Below are positions 1 through 11,848 of a DNA stretch of 64,000 bases, piece after piece. The DNA is from Mucor racemosus (lineage: Eukaryota > Mucoromycota > Mucoromycetes > Mucorales > Mucoraceae): the NCBI GenBank assembly GCA_027405735.1, contig JAPEHQ010000002.1:1240001-1304000 (forward strand). Reading direction: 5' to 3'. The notes beneath the pieces are model-generated. The model did not search any database, was not told the DNA's origin, and saw only the letters and a program-made list of their open reading frames with translations. Numbering within the stretch: position 1 is the stretch's first letter; each line of letters starts with the position of its first letter. Position numbers and translations under genes: made by a program.

Positions 1-385
1 GTGCATTATTGTAATTACTTATAGTTAAAACATGCTTATAAAAAGTGATGTGTATCTTCAAAAAACCTCCAAAATTTCAATCGCATTTTACGCAAAATTT
101 AATATAAAAAATTTGCTTAAAATTTACTTAGATCGATGAACAATTTAGAACTCTACAAAAAATTCTTAATACACTTGTTCAACTTACTTTGCAGTTCATG
201 AGTTATAAGACGTTTTTGTTTTTTGAATCGTTTTCATCCAGTTTTGCAAAATAAAAATTAAAGCTCAGTTCGTATATGCAGTAAGCTAAGATGTGAACTA
301 TTATTTTGATTTTCTTAATGAAAAATCATTATTTTTTGCTGAAACAAAAATTACAGAATAGCTTTCAGCTCGATCTATCTTATGT
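1..385 (-). repeat. Family A arm, truncated by window edge
   Basis: This stretch matches the outer part of the family A arm best seen at 53085-54184, in the same orientation. Shared landmarks are the CATGCTTATAAAAAGT block, the phrase TTCAAAAAACCTCC, the start of the CAAAATTTAAT tract and the outer edge around GCTTTCAGCTCGATCTATC at 361-380. The copy is diverged and its inner half lies beyond the window. No intact gene is seen in it. Confidence 0.75.
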
Positions 386-1881
386 ATACAAAAAACAAAA
401 CAATACATCAATCATGAGTTGGAATTGTCGGTTTTCGAAGATATTAAACAGCCAATTCTGAAGCCAATTTCATTTCTAACTCATATTGAAATGCAATTCT
501 TATAAATCGTCTTTTAAATCAAGACCTATAAGCTCTTGGCTCTTTCTTTTATCATTAGTTTTTCTAGTAATACTAAGTTGTATCTTCAATTTGGTATATA
601 ATGTTCTCCAAAAACGTCAAAATTGGTATAGATATCAGTAAATCAAAAGTAGAGATTCATGCATTTTTAGACATTATATGACGTGGCAAGGGCAATTCCC
701 GAGTAAAAATTAAATGGCAATGGTCTACTATTATCTTTGTGATAATGGTTACGAATTAATCAAACTTGCACTATTTTGGAGTGCTACTGGAGGATAAAAC
801 AGGTATAGGTTTTGTTGATAATCTCTTGAATACTGTTGAACCTCGACGTACGTTTTACTCTAAGAGCATTGAATCATGAGACTTGATCTTTGAGATATAT
901 ACGATCTTTGAGCATTGTGGAGTTTTTCAGTTTCGAGTATCGTTTTTATCTTATCAAGATATTATATCTCCAATTGACGCAAAATTGATTCTTTCTACAC
1001 ATTCAATTCTCAAATAAAAAAAATTCTCATGCTCATTATCGTCATGTCCTTTTGTTTGTGATTAGCTGCACTCGACATGGCTTGCTTATCACATATATAT
1101 GAGCGCCTTGAGATCATTGGCTGTGTCAAAACGATGTAATCTTAATCGTTTCTGAAGGGAAAGTGTATAGGCGTGAGTTGTAAGATTAGGATTAGTTTTC
1201 AATTTTTGTCTCTTCAAATTTATGATGCATATGGAATCTTTGAAGCTTTAGGGAATAGAAAAATCAAATAAAATTTAGAAGTTTACTACTCAGAAGGCAC
1301 AAAGTCTTTATAGTATCAGTATAGAACCAAATATTTATTAAATATTTATGAGTGAAAGAGTATTGACTAAAAGAATACCAAAGAGTGCCAAAAAGTCTTG
1401 TATTTTGAGTTCCAGTAATATATTCCTGTAAACCTCCTTGTATAGTCATTTACACGAGCGAACAACAAGACACTGTTGGTTTACATCCATTAAGAGGATG
1501 ACTGTAGCACTTTCTATGGCCAGGACAACAGTGAAATAGCGGTAAATCTATCAGTAAAATGGCATAGTTTGCTCCAAATCCCATACAACAAAGTAAAAAA
1601 GAAATCAGCGTAAGAAATTTTTTCTGGCTTAATTTTTCGTAAAATTTCTCTTAGTAAGCTTTCCTTCAGTAATAAACAGTGAGTTATTGCTCTCTAGCTT
1701 TTTTATGCAGAAATATATCATATATCGCAAGACTCTGAATTATCACTATAATGACTAGATGTACCTCATCTCAAAGAGTTTATTTAACCCATTTCGCATG
1801 ATAAAGTTGACAAGTACATTATTGATTGCGACATATGAGGTATGTCATGTCGCTTTTTATTTATTAAATTGGAATGTATTA
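386..1881. other. Gene-poor stretch with a weak core-like repeat at 590-650
   Basis: No convincing gene is visible. A segment around 590-650 resembles 52475-52540 inside the family A element, sharing ATAATGTTCTCCAAA and GATATCAGTAAATCAAAAGT, so part of this region is probably an old element core. From 602 an open frame reads IGIDISKSKVEIHAFL and then stops. It resembles the start of DEDD-type (IS110-like) transposases, but it is too short to trust. Confidence 0.4.
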
Positions 1882-3165
1882 TTAAATCAAGTAATTAATG
1901 AGGATTCCACAAGCAGCCAAAGTGAAACCAATGGCAGCAGAGAAAGTCATTGTGTTTGCAGCAGAAGTAGCTTCTTGTAATTGAGCAGAATTTTGCTCTT
2001 GTTGTTCCTTTTCAGACTGAGAACCTGAAGCAGCGAAAGCATCTTCTTTAATCAGCTTCTTGGCATCTTCACTGTAATCATCGTCATCGTCATCATCGTT
2101 ATCATCATCATCTTCAGATTTTTCAGGGGAAGTGTGAGGTTCCTCGTCACCTACACATTCAGCAGCTGTACTCATTGTGAATCCCTTGGAACGAAGAGCC
2201 TCAATAATCTTGGGAACTTGACCAATGGAGGTTGCATACAAATCTAAACATACATTATATTAGAATAAATCAAGTTATATACTTGAAAAATACTTGCCAT
2301 GTTGCAAACTAATAAAACCACTGTCGTTTTTAGCATTCAATGTACTAGGTTCACCTGAAGCAATGCCATCAAAAACATGTTGAATACGTTGAGCACCATC
2401 CTTGAGCATGTGAACATTATAGTCAGTAGGATCAACATTCCACATCAAAGTCTTGTAACCCATCTTTTTGAGAATAGACTTGACACGAGCATCAGCTTCG
2501 CCGTAAGGAGGACGAATGTAACGAGGCTTGACACCAATAGCGGCCTTGATAGCTTCTTCAGTAGCTCTAACTTCATATACAATCTTTTCATTACTCAAAC
2601 TCATAAGATGAGGATGAGAATAAGTATGGGAGGCAATTTGATGACCGGCGTCATAGGCACGTTTGATAATTTCAGGGTATTGCTTTGCGTGAGCTCCCAT
2701 GACACAGAAAGTAGCCTTGACATCAGCTTTTTCCAAAATATCAAGCAAATCAACAGTAAAGTTACTTGGTCCATCATCAAAGGAGAGAGCCCAAGTTTTT
2801 TCGGAAGGACAACCATAAATATCGTCTTCTGTTGCCATATTGCCACAGCTTTCAAAGCATCGCTCATTATCAGAACCATCACATTTAGCATCTTCACAAA
2901 CACCAGAGCCCACAGGACGAATATGACCTTCAATATCATCTAAATCAAGATCCTCGAGCCATTTTTCGTCTTGTGGAGTAGTAAATTCTGGTACATCTGG
3001 TTTCATCTTGTCGTTTCTGTCATCATCATCATCATTATCATAATCATCATTATCATCATCATCATCGTCGTCGTGATGATGCTTTTTAGCAACTACAGTG
3101 CTTATAACACAAAATAAAATGAAAAGTGTGATCCAAGTTAATGGAAGTTGCCTGCGAGAAAGCAT
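1882..3165 (-). CDS. Chitin deacetylase (NodB/CE4 domain), GPI-type, two exons
   Basis: Removes acetyl groups from chitin N-acetylglucosamine to give chitosan at the cell surface; chitosan is a main wall polymer in Mucoromycota. Exon 1 is 3165-2283 and exon 2 is 2243-1882, giving 414 residues. The frame only closes with a 39-nt intron (2244-2282). The more obvious GTATTT donor at 2293 leads to an early stop. Residues 1-26 form a signal peptide, followed by an Asp-rich tract (about 32-52). The NodB motifs are SFDDGP (D130, D131), HTYSH (H180, H184), RPPYG (218-222), WNVDPTDY (242-249) and SLQHG (H289). After the domain comes a second Asp/Glu-rich stretch, then a Ser/Gln/Ala-rich tail ending in a hydrophobic segment, the layout of a GPI anchor signal. 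The acidic tracts on both sides of the catalytic domain are unusual. The family call is firm; anchoring is inferred. Confidence 0.93.
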
Positions 3166-3504
3166 TTTTTATTGTTTTTTATGATGTACACAACACAATT
3201 ATGTTTGATTCGTTTTTATATTCAAACGGATAATTTTGATTGACATTCGAGCCAAATAAAATGCATTGATCGAAATTCAAATGTAACAAACAAAAACCTT
3301 AAATTTAAGAATTGTTTATTTAGTATTAAAGAAGCCCATTTTACGATGGGTTCTGGATTTATTCCGAATTGTTTTTTTTTGTAATTTTTTGTTTACATAT
3401 TAAAGGTATTGAAGAAGTAAGAAAGAAAGTTGTTTGTATATTATATTATTACAATTTTGAGTAAATGTGTATATGTATGTGTATGTGTGCGTGTTGATTC
3501 GAAT
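3166..3504. other. Intergenic: chitin deacetylase promoter side and ceramide synthase 3' end
   Basis: AT-rich spacer containing the 5' flank of the chitin deacetylase gene and the 3' flank of the ceramide synthase gene. A short GT-rich run (TATGTGTATGTGTGCGTG) lies near 3475. I see no gene or clear regulatory element. Confidence 0.5.
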
Positions 3505-4886
3505 TTATTGAGTTTTAGATTTTATGTCCTTTGCTGAGAGTTTTGGAGTTGAATGATCACTAAAAAAAAAAAAAAGTCAAGAATTTTGGTATCTCAAATC
3601 GTATCAGTCATAAATTAAACTTACCCTTCAATTTTCTCGATAGAAGTATTGTAATCAACTTCATCTTCATCATCAGAACGAACATCCTTGGCTTCTGGTT
3701 CAGTAATGATTTTATAAATGACCTTAAAGATCATCAATGTCCAAAACAAAATCAAGAAAAACAATCCAATCATGAGACCAGCAATAATGTATTTCACAAA
3801 ATATGGAAACCAATTTCCACTAGGAGGATGTAATACAAATTGAGGCACATAGAGATCGGGTTCAGTCAAAGTAGACCAAATAATGCAGCCAAACAAGTAA
3901 ACTCTTGTATATAACCAAGAAACTACCATAATTCCAAATGTAGAATTACATATAATTCCCGGCAGGCAATAATTTAAAGCTTTTGCCAACTAATTGGAGA
4001 AATTTAGTACACCTTGATATAACCCAAATTAGGATAATATCAAATTACTTACGGCGAGGATTGAATCAGGGAGATCCATACACACAAACACGGCATTACC
4101 CACACGAGTGAAATTGCAACAATAACTAAGACTGATCAATAATAATGTATTGATGTGATGCATGACCAATTCTTTATAATCTTTGCGAGGTGCTTCGATT
4201 TGCAAAACGAAGATTTGTTGAAGCCAATAAGCAAATTGTACCAAATAATAATATTTAAAAGGCTTTGTGAAATCGGTAACGGGATAATCGCGCCAAAAAT
4301 AAGTTGTATCAAACCACCAGGGGGAATCATACATGACATACTAACAGAAAAGGAGAGGAGGGGAGGGGGGAGGTCAGTCAAAGCGGAAGAAAATTTTTTT
4401 CACGCTGTTCTTGAAGGATTAATCCTATACTTACAACACCAAAACCAAATGCAATTCCATAATAAAAAACAGAGTAGGATTGTTCAGCAAAACGTTGATA
4501 TTTTTTCTTTGGTACATTTACAAGCTTTGCTAAGGGAAACAAGACATAATCCATGGTGGCTGCTCTAAGTGCAGTAAAAACACATATGTAAAAAAATAAA
4601 AATGTAACATCCCAAAGACTCTTTTCGAATCGTCCATCTTGTCGTTGATTACTAATGAATATAAAGTGTTCAAACACTGGTAATCGAAGGAAATAACCAG
4701 CTAAGATGAATCCAATCACTTTCAAAGGTATTTCTAAATTTTGTTCAAGTTTAATTCCTCGAGAAATCAACATGAAACCTTTATATCTTTACCTATTTGA
4801 CGTTTAGCAAGATACTTTGCTAAATCTTGCAAGCTTGTTGTAGAATTTTTCACTTTTAGTGAATCCTTTGGGTTCGACTTCTTCAT
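3505..4886 (-). CDS. LAG1: Ceramide synthase (Lag1/Lac1, TLC domain), five exons
   Basis: Acyl-CoA-dependent ceramide synthase of the ER membrane, joining a sphingoid base to a fatty acyl-CoA. The exons are 4886-4793, 4757-4435, 4340-4053, 3989-3625 and 3559-3505, giving 374 residues. All joins keep frame, and the last short exon supplies a tail ending in KSKTQ. Family marks in order are FTALRAATMDY, RFAEQSYSVFYYG, VYVMYDSPWWF, the Lag motif with the paired histidines in ELVMHHINTLLLISLSY, CMDLPDSILALAKALNY, several hydrophobic helices, and an acidic SDDEDE tail typical of CK2 sites. Intron 1 is inferred to be only 35 nt (4758-4792), because it alone links KRQIG to IKLEQNLEIPLKV. An upstream in-frame ATG at 5015 would add 43 residues, so the start is uncertain. 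The gene is transcribed divergently from the glutamate-cysteine ligase gene. Confidence 0.93.
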
Positions 4887-5614
4887 CTCTTTTTTTTCTG
4901 TGTATGTAAAGCACAATAAGGCGGAGTCAATAACAGAAGATGTTAAGAGGTGTGTAATATATAAACAAAGGGTAAATAAAGCACTCTCTTTTCCAGAGCG
5001 TTGAATTTTAATCATTGAAACCAATTAAAAATCCGACCGTTTCCATGGCAACCCGTGGCTCTCTCCTCTTTTATTTCACCGTTTACAAACCTCGGTGAGT
5101 ATAATTTCTGTTGCCTGTATGGACGATAGTGAATCAAACATTCATGTAAAATAAAGAGAAAGATATGATTGGATAATTTATCATATCAAAAGAAGCAAAA
5201 AAGGGAATGATCAAATTATGGAGGCTTGCAAGAACCAATTTTGAGATGAAATTGCGCAATCAGGCACGTTATTCAAAAATGAATTATGTACCTATATATC
5301 TTTTTTATAAAAGAATATAAAGGTACTTTCCCCCAAAGTTTATATAGAAGAATTCAATCGAATGTTTGAATTACGAAAACTACCAAAAATAAAAAAAAAA
5401 AGTGATTGCTGTTTTGCTGACAAATGCAAATCTTGACATGGTAAAAGGGTTAGGAAAGCATCAGCGAGTGGCTTTTAAAACCATCAAAAAGAGATGTTCA
5501 TGACCCTTTCTCCGATTTTCTTTCAAAGTACCAAAAGCAAACTGTCTTTTTTCTATACTTCTTCTTCTTTTTTTCTCTCTAAATCATATCTAAAAATAGA
5601 GCAATCTAGTAAAT
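4887..5614. promoter_or_regulatory. Divergent promoter region between ceramide synthase and glutamate-cysteine ligase
   Basis: About 730 bases separate the two divergent starts. The ligase side holds a long pyrimidine-rich tract (about 5545-5582, mainly T and C) ending some 30 bases before its ATG, a common core-promoter or 5' UTR feature in fungi. I saw no clear TATA box or stress element. The upstream part (4887-5015) may be coding if ceramide synthase starts at 5015. Confidence 0.45.
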
Positions 5615-7883
5615 ATGGGTCTTTTATCTCTTGGAACACCTCTTCATTGGAGTGAAGCTAAAAGTTATGCTGATCATGTCCGTAAACATGGTATCGAGCA
5701 ATTTCTTCATATCTACAATTTCCAGAAAGATAGAGAAACGCAATGCTTGCTTTGGGGTGATGAGGTATACATTAAATGTTGTATTTTTATATGCTAGAAG
5801 GTTTATATAGCGACTTTCTTGTAGATTGAATATATTGTTGTGAAATTCAATGATGAAGAAAAGACTACAAAATTGTCTCTTCGCGCCTTTGATATCTTGG
5901 AGACATTAGAAAAGCCTGAACATGACTGGTTGGAAGGCATTGAAAAGTGAGTTTTTTCATGTGTGTACAATGAAAGTGATAGTAACAATTTGATTCGATA
6001 TGTAGAGAACCACCAGCTGCATTATGGAGACCCGAATATGGTCGCTATATGATTGAAGGTACACCTGGTTTACCTTACGGAGCAACTTTCCGTGATTTGG
6101 TCGGTGTTGAGGATAACATGAAATTAAGACGTAGAATGGCTCATGCAGCTATGGATCCCGATGAATATGCAGTATCTTTAGTCAATTATCCTCGTTTAGG
6201 TTGCCCTAATCAACTTTACCCCGATCATGAGCCTAATGGCCCTGCCTGTCAAAGCATGTTTGTTCCTGACCAGATTATTAATCCTCATGCAAGATTCCCG
6301 TATGTATTTATATTTTTTTGGGTCAGTGTTAAAATTAACCGCATTATTCTATAGAACTTTGACCGCAAACATTCGTCGTCGTAGAGGATCTAAAGTTCAA
6401 ATCAATATGCCCATTTTCCATGATGTAAATACACCTAAACCTTTCATTGATCCCACAATACCTTGGGATCGCGATTTGTTTAAACATGACAAGGAAGCTA
6501 AGGAAGGGGCTGCTTTACCCGATCATATCTATATGGATGCTATGGCTTTTGGTATGGGTTGTTGTTGCTTACAAATTACTTTCCAAGCATGTAATATTGA
6601 CGAGGGTAGAAAATTATATGATCAATTGGCTCCGGTTGCACCATTAATGATGGCATTATCTGCTAATTCTCCCATTTATCGTGGTTATTTGGCTGATGTT
6701 GATGCTAGATGGAATGTTATTTCCGCAAGTGTAGATGATAGAACACCCGAAGAAAGAGGGTTAGAGGTAATATCCTGTAATTGGATCATTATGGAAATTG
6801 AATATACTAAAACACATATATTTTTAGCCTTTGAAGGATAGTAAATTTGTAATTAACAAATCTCGTTATGATTCTATTGATTCTTACCTTTCTAATGATG
6901 CCACTTACAAATCCAAATACGATGATATTGATTTAGTATATGACAAGGAAATTTACCAGAAATTAAGAGATAGTGGCGTTGACGATAAACTTGCTAAACA
7001 TGTTGCTCACTTGTTTATTCGTGATCCACTTGTTATATTCAAGGAATTATTAAATTTAGATGATTCACAATCTTCAGATCATTTTGAGGTAAGTTAGATT
7101 TGATATTGTTATACACAGAATTAACATGATTGTACATAGAACCTTCAATCAACAAATTGGCAAACAATGCGTTTCAAGCCCCCACCACCCAATTCTACCA
7201 TTGGTTGGCGTGTAGAATTTAGAAGTATGGAAGTGCAATTGTCTGATTTCGAGAATGCAGCATATTCTGTATTCATTGTGTTACTTACTCGAGTCATTCT
7301 CAGTTTTGGCCTCAACTTTTATATTCCCATTTCAAAGGTGGATGCTAATATGCAAACTGCTCATAAACGAGATGCTGTATTAAACGAAAAGTTCTATTTC
7401 CGTAAAAATGTGTTCACTTCTCGTACACCTAGAGGAGAAAATACACAACCAAGTACTACTGAAGAATTAGAGGATGAAGATGCTTATGAATTAATGACAT
7501 TGAATGAAATTGTCAATGGCAAGGTAAAAAGTTTATTTTATACAAATTGACCGAATCATTGTTATTTACAAATCTACAAAAATGAATAGGAAAATGGTTT
7601 CCCTGGTTTCGTTCCTTTAATTCATAGTTATCTTAATAGTACCAACATTGATATTGAAACTCGTTGTAAATTATCTTCCTACTTGAGTTTGATCAGCAAA
7701 AGAGCTAGTGGAGAACTTATGACAGGCGCTGCTTATTTACGTCAATTTGTACAAAATCATCCTGCTTATAAGAAGGATTCTGTTGTTTCAGATGAAATTA
7801 CTTACGACCTTGTAAAGAGAGCTGATCAAATTGCAAAGGGAGAATATCATCCTGAAGAGTTGTTAGGGAACTTTACCGCATAA
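5615..7883 (+). CDS. GCS1: Glutamate-cysteine ligase catalytic subunit, seven exons
   Basis: Catalyses ATP-dependent joining of L-glutamate and L-cysteine, the first and rate-setting step of glutathione synthesis in the cytosol. The exons are 5615-5764, 5825-5946, 6006-6299, 6355-6766, 6828-7088, 7140-7523 and 7590-7883. Their total is an exact multiple of three, giving 638 residues, which is usual for eukaryotic GCS. Recognisable blocks are [26 protein letters not shown] joined to IEYIVVKF across intron 1, [19 protein letters not shown], the basic [52 protein letters not shown], and [20 protein letters not shown]. All introns are 50-66 nt with GT-AG ends. The gene looks intact. The start follows a pyrimidine-rich leader and matches the family N terminus ([10 protein letters not shown]). 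Confidence 0.97.
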
Positions 7884-8437
7884 TAAACTATAATAAATTG
7901 ATTTTTTGATAATACATTACATCTTTTATGTATACAACATGAGACCATACATATTAGCTTGCTTTTTTATTATAGCTATTTTTAAACATTAGGGAACAGC
8001 AAAAGAAAAGAAAGCAGATAGCACACTATATCTCTTACAGAATACAGTTTAAAATACAATTTACTAACTGCATACATTATTTATGGACATTATCTACATT
8101 GTTTTTTATAAGTATGAAATCTTGTTTCCATTCATCCTACTTAATTTTAAAGGATGAACTTTGCTTAATTATCTTTACTTAGACAAAATGTGCTTAAAAA
8201 AAGGGTATACTCTGTATAGGGCCCTTAAAAGTATCCAGTAGGTGAAGCTGTTTACTATTTACTTGGCTATTACCTGCCGGTTATCAACGAAATAACTCGT
8301 TCAAGGAACAAAGGTTTGTAATTTCTGGTATTTCTCTGATATTACTTTGCTTACAGTTATCTAAATCCGACGTTTTTTTTTTTTGAAAAATAGGTGTAGA
8401 AGACATTGCATAACAACTTTAATGAAACATAAAGATG
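7884..8437. other. Intergenic, no gene seen
   Basis: AT-rich 3' flank of the glutamate-cysteine ligase gene. I see no open frame with coding character and no match to the repeat families defined here. Confidence 0.5.
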
Positions 8438-8716
8438 ACGTTTACTCATTAATTTCGGTAGTTGTCATTGCCATATACCGTATGCTGGTTTTGGCTGATT
8501 CAGTGCTATTTCTAATTTGAAATGGTCTATTAAGCCACAGGACCCCACTTGAAAAACGGGGGCACTTTGCCTCTACTACTTACTCAGCAAATCAATGGGA
8601 TGCTAAAATTTTAATTCTGGATATATTTGCAGCTGTAGTATTTATTTTGAAACTTTCAGCCCATTTGGATAAATATTCATTGATTTTAAGCATTTTTCCC
8701 AGTTACTAAATTTCTT
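8438..8716 (+). repeat. Family D dispersed repeat, copy 1
   Basis: About 280 bases match the reverse complement of 40985-41275 almost end to end. Shared landmarks are ATTAATTTCGG, CTGGTTTTGGCT, AGCCACA followed by ACCCCA, AGCAAATCAAT and TTTCAGCCCATTT. The copies differ at many positions, so they are old. No terminal repeats or coding frame are evident. Confidence 0.7.
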
Positions 8717-8826
8717 TCAAGCAGAAGAAAAGACTTTTTTTTTAGAAGCGTGTGAAAAATCCCTTCAAAAACAGCTACTAACTAATCAAATAAAGATATG
8801 TTATTTGTCAATCTACTGTGCATTAA

Positions 8827-10310
8827 GTTTTGGTAAAACAGTAATGTGCGTCGATGATAGTAGAAAGTTTTAACAATAATTGCCATATGTTAAAAAACTT
8901 TAATTTTGGGCAAAATTCATTCACCAATTGGACAGTATTAAAAAATCATTATTTGAAGCATTTTGAAGTAATTTAGGTCGACTTGAAGAGGTAAATACTC
9001 AATGCCATAAGGGGTTGAGAAACATCAGTCAAAAAAGTTACACTCTATGAATCAAAGAAGTTACACTCCACAAGTTAAAATGGATTTTTTCCCCTAAAAA
9101 TCAGATTTCCAACATTTTTCTCATAACTTTTTTCATATGCTGAGGTAAGAGTGGATTCTAATACAAGTTAATGCTGCAATAACTATGGTGCTATTTATGT
9201 AGTTTTAGCTATTTTTTTTGCGGAGATATAGCCGTTCAAAAAATTATAGGAATATCAGAAAAACAAGCATACTTATTGATTTTATTAAGTAAACATTACT
9301 TGAAATTATAATAAAAGTTTTTTGTCTATATTATAGGTATATCATTTGTTAGATACAAATAGAGCCAAAATAAAAATTCAAAGGATTTACCCCATAAAAC
9401 ACACCAAAAACGTACAAATTATTAGTATCATTTTCCAGTAAGTTATCAAACAAAATGTCAGTTCCATAAAAATAATTGCGAGCAGCAATATATATAGATC
9501 CGTTTTTAGTTTTTTCAAAAAAATTAATTTTTCAAGGAGTAGTGAAGATTTGAAGATGTACTCTTGTTTTTTGACCCCAACCCCCATCCAAAAATCGCGA
9601 TTTTGAGCGATTTTCATAACAAAATAGTAAAAAACTCTTATTGAAATTAGTTTTATTGGATACAGGTTTTTAAGAGCTACAAATAACAACTAATTGTCTA
9701 CAGACTATCACTATAGCATCTGTTGAATAAATTCGGAAAAACCGATAATTTTTTCTTCCAACTTTGGTTTTTACAGCTTAAATATGAAAAATTGAAACTT
9801 TGAGCCTTAATATCTCTGCAAAAAATTAAGATACCCAAAGAATTTGTTATAATAAAACTTACTTGTTTTAAAATTCTCTTTAACATATCTGAGTTTGAAA
9901 AATCTGGACAAATTTTTTTTATTTCATTTTTTTGACATTTTTGTAATAAATTCCAGAATATTCGTTAAATTACGCAGAATTTTTTTACATTCCTATCATC
10001 AACTTCATTGAGCTCTCTAGGTCCCAATTTGAATTTCTTTAAAATATTGTTTTTTCTTGGAGATGTCCTCAAAAATGTGTACAAAAGAATATCCTCGGTT
10101 TTGCTCGAAAAAATAATGTGTATACCCTCATTCCAAATTCTGTGTTACGTTCACAGGTTATTATCGTAACTTTTAAGATAATAATAAACCTTTTGAGTTG
10201 CATTGTAATTTTTATTGTAAAAATGAGTTAACTAATCTGGGATAGCATTTCTTGTATAATTATCACTTTATACTATATATTATATACGCACATTACTGTT
10301 TTACCAAAAC
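8827..10310. mobile_element. Family B element, complete, 25-bp TIRs, TAA target duplication
   Basis: A 1484-bp element has perfect 25-bp terminal inverted repeats beginning GTTTTGGTAAAACAGTAATG at 8827 and, inverted, ending at 10310. It is flanked by the direct repeat TAA (8824-8826 and 10311-10313). A 3-bp TWA-type duplication is what PIF/Harbinger elements make, so that superfamily is suggested. The interior has no transposase-sized frame; the longest frames are about 60-100 codons and carry no recognisable motif. It therefore looks like a non-autonomous (MITE-like) element. A direct repeat of AAGTTACACTC occurs at about 9038 and 9060. The 9280-10310 part recurs inverted at 54593-55620. Confidence 0.8.
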
Positions 10311-10313
10311 TAA

Positions 10314-10734
10314 TAAGAATTAGACAAGAGTAAAAGGTGAAGTTTCAATCAATGTAGAGGATGAGATTATATATAGAAGAGATTATCAAGTGATACAACA
10401 GCTATTAATGGTGTAACAATAACAATATCCTGATAATACGACTACTGTAGCGCTATATCTAGATTCTGATATAACCCTACATTTTTCACGGTTGTCAAAA
10501 AGTAGGTTCCAGATGATTTCGGATGGTTTTGGAATGTTTTCACCTAACATTAAGCCTGATTACGTAATTTTTGAAAATTTACCTTCCCTATATGAACCAT
10601 TGATGTCTCTCAGAAATATTAATAACACCAGAATGTAAGTTCATTGGTCTAACATTGACCAAAATTGACCTAGAATCGATTGTAAAAAATTAAGCTCCTA
10701 AATTGAGGTGCTAATTTTTTGTGTTAACAGGATA
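10314..10734. other. Spacer between family B element and family A arm
   Basis: AT-rich, with no gene or repeat match that I can support. Confidence 0.4.
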
Positions 10735-11848
10735 GATCTGATTAAAATCTACTCTGCATTTTTGTTTCAGCAGAAAATATTGATTTTTCGTCGAGATAAT
10801 CGAAATAATAGATCATGTTACAGCTTAAATCTATGATAACTGGTTTCCAAAATTGATTTGAAAAAATGATCGAAAAATGGTCGAAAAGTGATCTAAAAAA
10901 CTAAATCGTTTAATAGCTCATGAGCTGCAAAGAAAGTCGAATTGGTGCTTTAAAAGTTTTTTGTACAGTTTTAAATTCTGCATCCATTTAAATAAAATTT
11001 GAACAATATTTTTATATTGAATTTTGTGTAAAATGCAATTGAAGTTATAGAGGTTTTTTGAAGATACACATCATTTTTCATAAGCATGTATCAAATATAA
11101 GTTATGAAAATAATGCGCAAAAAAATTATCTATTAATCAAGCTATTGTCAAACCTTCTAGCAGCATTTCTCATTGAGAAAGCAAGATTTTCGTCAATTTT
11201 TTTTTCAAATTCAGAATTTGGGATGAGGGTATACAGGGGCGAAATTGAAGTTAAAAACGAAGGTATCTCGTTGCACACATTTTTGAGGATCTCCACGAAA
11301 AATCAATATTTTTAAAATAACTAAATTGGGTCCGATAGAGCCCAATGAGACCAATGACATGAATGTAAAAAAATACTGCTCAATTTAACGAACATTTTGA
11401 ATTCTACTGCAAAAATGTCAAAAAAATGAGAAAAAAATAAAAGTGTTCAAAATTTTTTCATACTGAAATATGTTATAAAGTTCTTTAAAACAAGTAAGTT
11501 TTATTATTAAAAAGTATTAGTATAGCTTGATTTTTCTTAGAGATATGGAGCCTCAAATTTTTAATTTTTAGCAGTGAAATATGCGTAAAAATCTGAACAT
11601 TAGCACTGAAAAATGAACTCCACCTGCAAAAAAATAGGATATTTCCGGATACTCGTTTTTGAATTAAAGTTGATCATCTCAGATACATTGGCATATAATT
11701 TTCTCTTGGTGGTACTTAGTGGAAAAAAAGTTGAGCAGGGATGAAAAGTGAGGCCCGGGTTTGAAGAAAAAACAGCGAATTTTACCTGTTTTTGAGCTTC
11801 TCATGGGATATAGAATAAATTTAAGGGCGTGTAGCATAATGCGGCCAA
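10735..11848 (+). repeat. Family A arm, full length but diverged
   Basis: Same orientation as the left arm at 49705-50831. The outer edge is GATCTGATTAAAATCTACTC, and the inner edge is GTAGCATAATGCGGCCAA (11831-11848). It contains the block reading SEFGMRVYRGEIEVKNEGIS in one frame (about 11209-11268), equivalent to SEFGMRVYRGKMGARSEGIS in the younger copies. It is interrupted in all frames soon after, so it is decayed. It is the mirror of the truncated arm at 19190-19603. Confidence 0.8.

Noticed and set aside
2601..2943. Open frames overlapping chitin deacetylase on both strands
   Set aside because: Shadow frames; only the NodB frame has motifs and signal peptide.
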